Notes under the pieces: generated by a model
Databases searched by the model: none
Seen by the model: only the letters and a program-made list of their open reading frames with translations
Told to the model about the DNA's origin: nothing
In this document: positions 54,946 to 64,000 of the stretch, piece after piece
Position numbering within the stretch: the stretch's first letter is position 1
How the letters are laid out: each line of letters starts with the position of its first letter
Source: Branchiostoma floridae
Lineage: Eukaryota > Chordata > Leptocardii > Amphioxiformes > Branchiostomatidae
Direction of reading: 5' to 3'
Assembly: GCF_000003815.2 (NCBI RefSeq)
Contig: NC_049982.1
Span: 11,560,841-11,624,840 of the forward strand
Length of the DNA: 64,000 nucleotides
Program-made: the position numbers and the translations under genes

Positions 54946-57900
54946 TCAGGATTTCCCTCCTATCTTGGCTATCAGGTCGTCACAGATGGCAGTCAGCTCT
55001 TTGTTTTCTTGAGCCTGCAAAGGAAAATGAAGTTTACTTGCATGTCTGTAACAACACCTGCAATGGTGGCCATCTTTAATGGACTGTTCCCATTGAGCGC
55101 CCTATCAAACAAATAGAACCCCCTGTTCAATTTCGAACATCCCGGTCAACAACAGCCCCAGAGAGACAGAAATAGCCAAAGCTCTGTCCTACTTCCACTG
55201 TTTCTGACCGAGATGTTCGGCTGCGTTTGCCTTGCGTTCGGCTAGAACAGTCCATTGAACATATTCTAGGGAAATTCAGTTAACACTACTCAGTAAACAC
55301 CACCAACGGTACAAGTGGACAGATCAAGTAAGTAGTAAAGTAAGTAAGTAGTAGTGTACTCAGTAAACTGTAATCAGGTGCCATGGATCCATTTACCACA
55401 TTTGCTCAACAGTAACCATACATGTACTGCACAGCCAATAGACACATTGTAATGCAGCTACAAAGGAATAAGACCCATTCTTTAGAAACACTACAGAAGC
55501 CGTACCTGCTGCTCCACTGTTCTCTCCAGACTGGCTGCCTTGGTCTCCGCTCTCTTCAGCTGAGCCTGCAGAGCCATGACCTCCGTCTGGTTCGACTTCC
55601 TCACCCTGTCAATCTCCTGGTTGGCACTGTGGCAAACAATTGCTTATCATCAGATCACAGCACAAACATATTAAATAAAAGGATACATGTAACAACAACA
55701 ATTATCTGAGACGGATCGAGCAACAAGACTGGGAGTATGGTTTAGCTGTTGTGTAGGGGAAGAACCATTCTACTGTAGGAAGTTGTCCTGTGAAGGAAAT
55801 TTGGTTGTTGGAATGGAAAAAATTTCACAGTACTGCAATTTCTGAAAACTTACTTTGGAATCTCTAAATGAAACATTAAACACAAAGGAAAATCAACAAA
55901 ATGGGCAACAAAAAATGAGTGGAACAGAAGAAAGTTTAAAGTAGTAGACAGCCCTGGTAAAGACTGATGTCTTTTTTCAAGATCTGGGGTAACCCTTGCT
56001 CAGCATTAGGCATGTAAAACAAGACAAGACCTTACCTCTCAATTTTTTCCTCAGCATGTGACTTGAGGGACTGATATCTCTGCTCCTGTTTCTTCAGTTT
56101 TGTCTGGTACTCCTGAATGCACTTCTTCATAGTTTCTTCATTCTAATGTAGGATAAGAGAAATAACACGTCCGTTAGTTTGAAATAACTAACAAACAAAA
56201 GTCAACAAGTCAAATGTTATAAGTGAGTACCATTGCTGTATTGTCATTTATTAAGTTTCTCACCTTCTTAAGCCCCTCTACAACCCCCTTCAGCTTGTCA
56301 TATCTCTTGTGTAGGTCACTGAAAGATTTCTCTACGCTGGCTAGATCCTCCAGAGCCTGTGGTGGGCAAAGACAAAGCTTGTGTTAGCAGGTCACAACCC
56401 TTAACCATTAGCATTGGAACTAATGCACATGTTTCAGCATGCCAAAGGTCAAGTTAAGAACTAGCTAAAATGTACAACACACATAGGTTGAGTTAGCCCT
56501 ATCAGTCTTGTAAAAAAAAAACTACCACCGCAGAAACTTTTAAGGACTTAAAATGAGAAATCAGTCTTTAGGCAGTTTATATATACTTTTACCAACAACA
56601 GACTGAAAAATGACTTACCTGTTCTTTTTCTCTGATGAGCTGCATTTTGTTTTCTTTTGTTAAACTTTTATCCTCTGTAGAAAAGAAAACAACATGAGGG
56701 AAACATGATGGGATGTTAACACATGTAGCAACATGTGCCTCCGCTACAGCAGCCCATGCAGCATGGCATGACTTACATGCAGAAACAAAAGCATTCAATA
56801 TTGTGTCAGCTTGCACATGCTTTTCAACTATCACAGGCAGTGGAAAAAAGGAAGGTAAAGCAAGAAAAAAGCCACAAGACATCAAATAAAATTCAACCAA
56901 AATTAAGTGAAGACAAAAAGAGAGCTTATAGAAACAAATGCAAGCATGCATTCTGGGGTGCAGGAATTAGAAGAATGTCAGAATTTTGAACAGCAGTTGC
57001 AGCAGCAGTAGCTTTGACCTGTCAATACAAGCACAAGCACATCTGACAGCAGAGAATAATATATGGTCATCTCTGTGAACAGTTCTTCAATGCCAGATAT
57101 TTTTGAGCCACCTGATGTAAAAGTGTGATGGCCACCAGCTTCTTTCGAGTATCATCTCTTGAACAGGTAAGATCATCCAAGGCCAAAAAAAATCTTTTGC
57201 ACCTTTAGGTAGGTCACAGACATTACGAAAGACTATTCAGCCTGGTAAACACAACTGTACACACTGTATCAAGACACAGCTTAATTCTAACACACTGACA
57301 CTTGCAGACACTGCTACCGCTGACGTCAGCAAAGATACTTGAACGAGCTATTCCAAGCATCACAAAGCAAATATGCACACCTGTGTACCAATGTCAGCAT
57401 GCACAGGCAAGAGCAACTTATGTTAGAGCTGTGTAAACCAGGCTACTGATGCAAATTTCCTGATTTTTGGATCATCCAGTTACCAGCTGTGCTATTGACA
57501 GATCAACAGCACATGTAAAGATGTGTACAATACTTACCAAATTCAAATTTTAACCTGTCCGCCTCAAGGTGGTCAAGTTTGTCTGAGATGTCACAAATGG
57601 AAGGAAGGAGAGAGCCAGGGACAGGAGGACAGAAGACATGAGTGGGACATCAAGGACACACCACGTGGTGCAGTGACACAAGAGGAAAAGAGAAGTCAGT
57701 AGTCTGGCAATTGCATAAGCAAGTAGTGCCTAACAGTGTAATAAGCACCTTAACTACAACAGTTTCACTTCAATGAACAACATCACTAGATGGTTCATTG
57801 AAATGAACTATGAACTTACTAATCTATGGCCACACTTTCGTATGCTATCACCCTGACTTTACTCCAAATAGACTTCGATCCAGCTTAGTCAAACATTATG

Positions 57901-60900
57901 CTGTATTTCTCCCGTATTGACCTTTCTCAATCTCCAACATCTCCCTAATTATAGAATCATTCCATATTCAATGTAGTAGTATGATAGACAGTTGTAAATC
58001 ATTATCTGTAAAAAAATTGTGTCATCTACAACTCAAACTGATGTCAAAGCTTATCATTATTTGGTAAGACATTGCAGAATACAGTGCCTACAACAATCTT
58101 GTACCACTATTACCAGCATATTTGTAATGAATCTATTGATGAATCTATTGATAGTAAATCAGTTTTACTTATAAGTCATTGACCTTAACAGGCTAGTGGA
58201 ACTTACCGATCATCTGCTGTATGGTTCTTTCAAAGCCTTCCACCACTTTCCTAAGAGACAAAAGCAAAACAGTTAATTGCCATTGTTTTTGCATGCACAA
58301 ACATGGAAGGTCACATCTATAGCAGATATCTATTGGCAGGACAATGCAGTTCCAAATGATATGAAAATATATGCTTCATAGTGGCTTATCTCTTTCACAG
58401 CTGAAACTACTTTATCTTATCAAAAAACTAATGTTAGAAAATGGCCACACATTTTTACTGGGCAGGACCACCCTGTGAGCACACAATCACTGTCCAACCT
58501 CATGTTCAGAAAAATTCTCCACCTTCTCCTAGATATAACCTTCTCCCTGATTCTATGTAACCTACTGACTTTACACATAAATAGTATGTATGAGTCCAGA
58601 AAACAAAGTAAATAAATCACGATAACTCCAATATGGTTGACTAATACTTCTTCACAGACTTATAAAGAGTGCACATTTCCATTCTTTGATTACTATGATC
58701 ATAAGATCGAGCACAAAGAACAAGCGTAAAAAGAAGAGGATGATTACTTCATCTCCTGGTTGTCTCTCAGGGCCTCCTCCTTCTGTCTGCAGACCTCCTG
58801 AAACTCCAGGTCTCGTACAGACATCTTGATTGCCCACTGTTTCACACAGGAATACAGTTAGATACCAGATTCACCCTAATCTACAACTGGAATTATCACA
58901 AATCCCGCTATCTGGTCTTGATATGACCAGCTTAGACAAACAACTGTTCATCTTCAGTTCCACCACCATACTGGCACTTAATCTTTACCAGTAAACATTT
59001 ATATAGCCCACATCATAAAAACTCTGTACAATAAACACTAAAAAACATAAAATCAATTCAGTCACAATTAACACCAACCTCTTTTTCCACCTCTTCCTTA
59101 GCCTGTTTGATAGCAGCATCCTGATCAGCTTGGGAGTACCGTAACAACTGTGAGGGGAGAGATGTTTCTTGTCATACATGTTTTCTCTGTACATACAAAC
59201 TAACAAACAAATTCCGTACTCGTGTTCAAAGTCATTATCATGATAACTGTATCCTCTGTATTTTGGGTTGTCCTAGCTAGATGTTCATGCTTATCAATCA
59301 TTGAATGCATGGCACTAGATACAGCATCATGTCCACCCAAAATCTCATCCTAACATAGTTTTCCAGAAGAAACTTACCTGTACAATGCCCTCATCTTGTT
59401 TGGATGCCTTGGGAGCGAAAGACTCGGTGGTTCGTGGTGGGGATGGTCTCGGGGACGGCTTGTCTTTGCTAGTTTCTGTATCAGGAGTCTGAAAGGGGTA
59501 AGTGTTCAAAAGTTAGACTCACACACATCAGGCGACACAGTGGATGGTGGAGATGCCTGGGATGGAATGAGAAGTGGAGACAGGGAACACTTGGACAGAA
59601 AGAGCATGCTTGTACAGCTACATGCTGTTGTGTTGTATCACATGTAAATGTGTCACCATAGAAAAACTGTCAAGCATGCTTCCATTAAAACACAGGACAA
59701 TTATTAAACATATAACACAGTTCCTCTCTGCAATGTACTTATGTACATTAGGCATTTTAGACATAGATCCAATATGCCCAATATGTGATCTTCTCTGTCA
59801 TACATCATACATACACGGAAGAACATATAATTCAACAGCATGAGTAACCACAAGTTAATGAATAACATGTAGCCACCATGTTTAAAAAACAATGCAATAC
59901 ATTGCCACAATAAACCTTTGTTCATACAGTACTGGAAGTATGTTTATCACCAAGTGTTGTGTTTCAGGTCTACAAACCTGTTGATATACCACAGAACACA
60001 AAACAAAACAACACTGTACAATTCTGGGTTAGTACAAGGTTGTGCCTTTCAGGCAGTGAGAAAACTGTTAGTAAGGTTGGTGCAATTAATGTGCATATTT
60101 TCTTTTATATAAATGTCACATGCCTTGTCCACCAGTAATAAAGCTGTATCTGAATCTGATGTGTTACTCTGTGCATCACAACTGACTTTACCACATGTAT
60201 TGTGGACCGTTGGGTACTTATCACAAATATCATAATGCATTAGGACATGTAACAAGGAACAGCAGGATGTACAATATCTGTGCAACTGCAAGTACTTATT
60301 TCTACAGTTGGCACCATTGGATACCCGTGCTCATAAAGCTTCATGCTGGTTATGACATCAGCACTCAAGACACACACCTCTACTAGTGAAACATATAACA
60401 CCAGGCAGGCTTATTTACTGTGTATCACCTTGGTTGGTGGACATGGCTGGGGTGTTTCGACTGGTTTGTTTTCCACTATAGTGGATTTTTGAGGCACTGT
60501 GGCTTTGGCTGGACCATTGGTTTCCGCAGGTATAGGTGACTATTTGAACAGGCAGATCAGACAGAAGATACAAATCCTTCAGTACAGTGGTGACTGGATA
60601 GACCTCATTAATGGACAATACAGCAAAGGAAGAGAGAAGTCATCTATCACCACATAGCATAACTGTGTGGATACAAGAGAACAAGGCCAAGGCCACAAGA
60701 CAGTTTAAGAAGCTACATGTATACCTTTGCCTCAGGCACAGCCTGCACCTCTTCCACCTCTACCTTACAGGTCTCCACAGTACCCTCATCTATGGAAGCT
60801 TCCCGAGATAGCTTTGATTTCTGCTGTGTCGGCGGACGAGGAAATGCAAGAATGAGGTGGGAAATGTAGGAGGAAAACAACACAATGGCATGGGAATAAC

Positions 60901-63900
60901 AGAGAAAACAGGAAAAAAGGGAAACTTAGTGTCTCAACAGTTAATGTTAAGAATGAATTTTATTGAAGCAAGCAACAATCTTAGCAAAACAAACAGAAGA
61001 GTGCAAAGCGAAAACCTTGAAAGTGGAGAACTTAGTGGGCAGCTGTTCCCACTGGGTTGCTAGGGTCATTATATCATTGGTTTGCTTCTTGCTTTTTGTC
61101 TAGAATCACAGACAGGGGAAGAGGGAAAGAATGCGTTGAGTCAAAGCATACTGTTATTAAACAAGACTGAAGAGTAAATGCTGGAATATTACAGCAATCA
61201 TTTAACATTTCAGACTGTAGCAGCTTCATTATGATAACCATACAAAGCCCACACACATTCCATAAGGGATGTACATGTATCACCTCAGCTAGGTTGCACT
61301 GGGACCGGGGTCTGGACTTTGGGGTGGGGGGTTCACTGGAACACTTTTTGTCTCGCTACAGAAAACCGTGGGTGAGACGTGTCAGAAAAAAACATAAGAA
61401 GGAAAGGTACAAAGAGGAAAGGAAAAGAATAAAAGTATGATTAGTCATAAAATGGTTTTGTACTATCAAGTGTTACAAGGAATTCTATCACCTCTGCTCT
61501 AGGCCTTGACTTTGGGGTTGTTGGTTCAGGTTTGTTTCTCCTGTCCCTCTGTGATAGGAAAGAAGTATTATGCCTTTGACTTTGAACTCTCATCATACAG
61601 AAAATATTGCTGAAGATGTTAGTAGGGTTGGAAGGGTTACAATCTACTGAGCAGAGGAGAATTAGTACCTCAGCATTGGAGAGGGAGCGGGGCCTTGGTT
61701 TCAATGCCGCTGAAGTGTTTTCAGCTTTTTTCTTGTGCTGATGGTTACAGAAATTGTACATGTAGTCAGTTACATCTACTGTTAACAGCTAGGCAATACA
61801 AAGGGATGGGGAATCAAAACCAACTAAAAGGGAAAAAAGTACTAGACAATTTGAATGATCAATATGTCTATGATTGTGCCTGCACCCTGACATATCATAG
61901 AGTAAAGATTGAAACTAAATGAAGTAAAGTTAAGTAGATGATTTAATGATGAGAAGGGTGGGAATAAGGGTTAGGATACCTCAGTAGTAGAGGCGGACCG
62001 GGGTCGAGTGCTGGGCGCTGGAGAAGCAGAAGTGGTCCTCTTCTTTAGAAGGGAAAAGGTAGGATAGGTTTTGAGTTGTCAAGGATGGGGAAAAAGCAAG
62101 TTAGAGAACTAAAAAAAAACAAAAACAAAATAAGAGTTAATTACAAAATAATATCTTGAGATAGTAGTCACCTCAGTAGTAGAAAGAGACCTGGGTCTGG
62201 TCTTTGGGGTAAGAGGAGCTTTGACGTCTTTTTTCTTGAAGTTATGTAAAAAGTAAGGAAGTGGTTAGAGGACCATGGTCAAGGTGTTATGCAGTTCAAC
62301 AAGACAGGGAAAGGCAGGAATCTGACAACTCTGAGTGAGAGGGAAAGTGATATTAATACCTCCATAGTAGAGAGGGATCTGGGTCTGGTCTTTGGTGTTG
62401 TTGGAGCAGACGTGCCCTTTTTCTTTTTAAGTCACAATACAGCAAAGAACACAGTTAAAAGTGAATATTTGACAGGCAAGTTGCCTAATCTATTAATAAT
62501 TTGCGGGAATAAGCATAAATAAAAGGAAATGCAAGAATAAAGTAAGAGATTAGAAAAAAAGAAAAGCTGGATAAAAGAAAACCAAGGAGGTTACCTCTGT
62601 GGTGGAAAACGAGCGAGGTCTTGCCTTTGGGGTGGGGGGTGCACTTGTTTCTTTTCGCTTTAGATTAAAGTGAGTCGGGCAATATACAGGTAAGACAGGG
62701 AAAGTAATACAGTTAATACTAATAATAGGTTAATAGGAACTTAGAATTTGAAGAGGACAGAAATGGGGGATATACCTCAGTTGTGGATAGAGAGCGTGGC
62801 CTAGTCAGAGGGGTGGTGGGGGCACTCTTACTCGGGTCTTTCCGCTTGAAAAGGGCAGATTAGACTGAGATGTTAGCCAGACTGGGAGGAAACTTATCAT
62901 CAAGGCCATGACTATCAGGTACTAGTATAGTTAGACTATCAAATGATCTTTAGCGCTCTAAAGGTAGAACAATGTACCAAAGTCCTGGTACACTGGTCAC
63001 CTGGAGTCGTAAAGATCAATCAACAGTCAGCAAGTCTAGAGCAAAGCTACATCATATGTATGTTTCACACTACTTTCATTCATACATCTACATTGACCTA
63101 TGTAAGCACAAGGTAATATCACTATTACTGTCTGGACTGTATGGTACATCAAATCTGCATAGACACACTAGAGACCTTGCATGTCAAACGTCCTTCAAAC
63201 TCAAGTTGCACACCATAAGACCTGATAATTGTCTTTACTAAGTGCTCATGTTCTTGCATGATAAAAAGAGCAATCCAGGATTGATAGTCACCTCTGACAA
63301 AGCGCGAGGTCTTGTTTTAGGCGTTCCTGGCTTTGCCCTAGAAGTATCCTTAAGGTGCAAACATAACTACATATATCAGGATCAACACAATGTACTGTTC
63401 CTGTTACAGCAAATAAAATAAAATCATGCACACAGCATGCCCTCTCAATGCAACCAACACCAACTGGATCAAACAAAAGTTGGTATCTTCCCATGACTTC
63501 CAAAATCTGTTCACATCTTCAGCAGATGGTTCATTTTGAACATACGTGCATTGCACGGAAACAATATACTAGATAATTCTGTCACGAGTACAAAACCCAT
63601 GCTTATTGATCAATATAATGCATCATAAACAGCACCACATGGGCAACATGACCTTCAAACAACAAGTCAATGCCACTCAACATGATCTATCTAATGAACC
63701 CTTTAAAGCAAAAGAAATAAGAACCTCTCCACTGCCTTGTTTCTTATTTTGTAACTTGGGAGTTGTTTTGGGTGTCGCAATCTTCTTTTCCTTGTTATCC
63801 TATATGAGTAGAAGTTCACATTGAAAGAAAAATTCTTTATTTGAAAAGAATACAAAATGGTAAATAATATGACATTGGGAAGACATAAAGTAAGAAAAGA

Positions 63901-64000
63901 TCAAAAGGGAAACATGTAGGGAACAAACATAAAAGCACCTCAGTGTTCGATGCTGACATGGATCGCTGAAGAACTTTCTTGTTCTCTTTTTGTTTGCCAA
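54946..64000 (-). CDS. TACC: Transforming acidic coiled-coil protein (TACC), 3' part
   Basis: Centrosome and spindle adaptor; the TACC domain recruits XMAP215/ch-TOG-type microtubule polymerases, and Aurora A phosphorylation controls it in known members. TACC-domain exons, 5' to 3': 59378-59488, 59079-59147, 58748-58836, 58207-58250, (57538-57582 optional), 56619-56674, 56264-56356, 56036-56142, 55506-55626, 54946-55014 (stop TGA). Key stretches: [61 protein letters not shown] and the C-terminus [16 protein letters not shown], all typical of TACC1-3. Further upstream: 60725-60823 and 60429-60539 (Pro/Glu-rich), then an array of small repeat-encoding exons (61284-63348) and diverged ones at 63725-63799 and 63939 to beyond 64000. 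The N-terminal part lies outside the window. The coiled-coil domain is about 215 aa, the usual family size. Confidence 0.94.
57538..57582 (-). other. Candidate 45-nt cassette exon inside the TACC domain
   Basis: Good acceptor (CTCAG) and donor (GTAAGT), phase 1 on both sides, encoding [15 protein letters not shown]. Joining its neighbours directly gives [13 protein letters not shown], which resembles vertebrate TACC1 at this point, so inclusion would insert 15 residues (about two heptads) into the coiled coil. Confidence 0.55.
61016..61099 (-). other. Possible decayed or alternative TACC exon
   Basis: An 84-nt open segment in phase 0 with acceptor CTAG and a poor donor (GTTTTC). Its first residues (TKSKKQTND) recall the basic start of the repeat units, but the TPKxRPRS core is absent. 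It could be a degenerate repeat exon or a chance match. Confidence 0.25.
61284..63348 (-). repeat. Array of nine homologous small exons in TACC encoding a TP-K-x-R-P-R-S repeat
   Basis: Exons at 63292-63348, 62776-62844, 62595-62657, 62360-62422, 62172-62234, 61980-62042, 61669-61737, 61492-61548 and 61284-61355 (57, 69, 63, 63, 63, 63, 69, 57, 72 nt). Each starts and ends in phase 0, begins with basic residues (K/R-K) and ends with Glu just before a GT donor. Consensus: KK-(3-6)-SAPxTPKxRPRSxSTTE. Unit examples: [51 protein letters not shown]. Introns between them are about 115-430 nt. The same-phase, same-pattern exons must come from repeated exon duplication. More divergent members may lie at 63725-63799 ([10 protein letters not shown]) and 63939 onward ([10 protein letters not shown]). 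Confidence 0.88.

Overview
This window looks like nuclear DNA from an invertebrate deuterostome, most likely a cephalochordate (amphioxus, Branchiostoma). All genes are multi-exon with GT-AG introns of roughly 0.1-3 kb. The proteins are closest in feel to chordate families, and palindromic TACATGTA-type words are frequent in introns, as I remember for amphioxus. The species call is inference. There are no bacterial, phage, CRISPR or tRNA features.

Layout. (1) 1-16770, + strand: two tandem MMP21-type matrix metalloproteinase genes. Copy A (1-4330) has lost its signal-peptide exon off the left edge. Copy B (8380-15539) is complete. Each has a long 3'UTR ending at an AATAAA (6131 and 16746), and each UTR carries the same ~222-bp block. 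A 100-N assembly gap (7556-7655) lies between the copies. (2) 16770-23876: about 7 kb with no gene I can support, holding a near-perfect 57-bp palindrome and a direct duplication. (3) 23877-36777, - strand: EDRF1, rebuilt here as 24 coding exons in frame (1193 aa). (4) 37137-41289, + strand: PRADC1 (5 exons, 194 aa), head to head with EDRF1 across 359 bp. Its introns hold a GC-rich mobile-element-like segment and a 5'-truncated LINE with a perfect 12-bp target-site duplication. (5) 41290-44371: no gene; contains an inverted-repeat element. (6) 44372-52059, + strand: an 11-exon gene for a 366-aa coiled-coil protein with hydrophobic C-terminal segments, which I do not recognise. Its first intron holds a four-copy ~225-bp tandem repeat. 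(7) 53363-64000, - strand: the 3' part of a TACC gene (transforming acidic coiled-coil), tail to tail with gene 6 and running off the right edge.

How it fits together. The genes are not an operon and act separately. MMP21 is a secreted protease linked to left-right asymmetry in vertebrates. EDRF1 is a conserved helical/TPR-like protein. PRADC1 is a secreted PA-domain protein. TACC is a centrosome/spindle adaptor. MMP21 and EDRF1 are also immediate tail-to-tail neighbours on human 10q26 (with TACC2 some Mb away), as I recall it, so part of the window is probably an ancient chordate linkage.

The most unusual structure is in TACC. At least nine homologous 57-72-nt exons, all phase 0/0, each encode one copy of a basic S/T-P and R-P-R-S repeat. 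This is a modular array upstream of the TACC domain that could be lengthened or shortened by splicing without breaking the frame.
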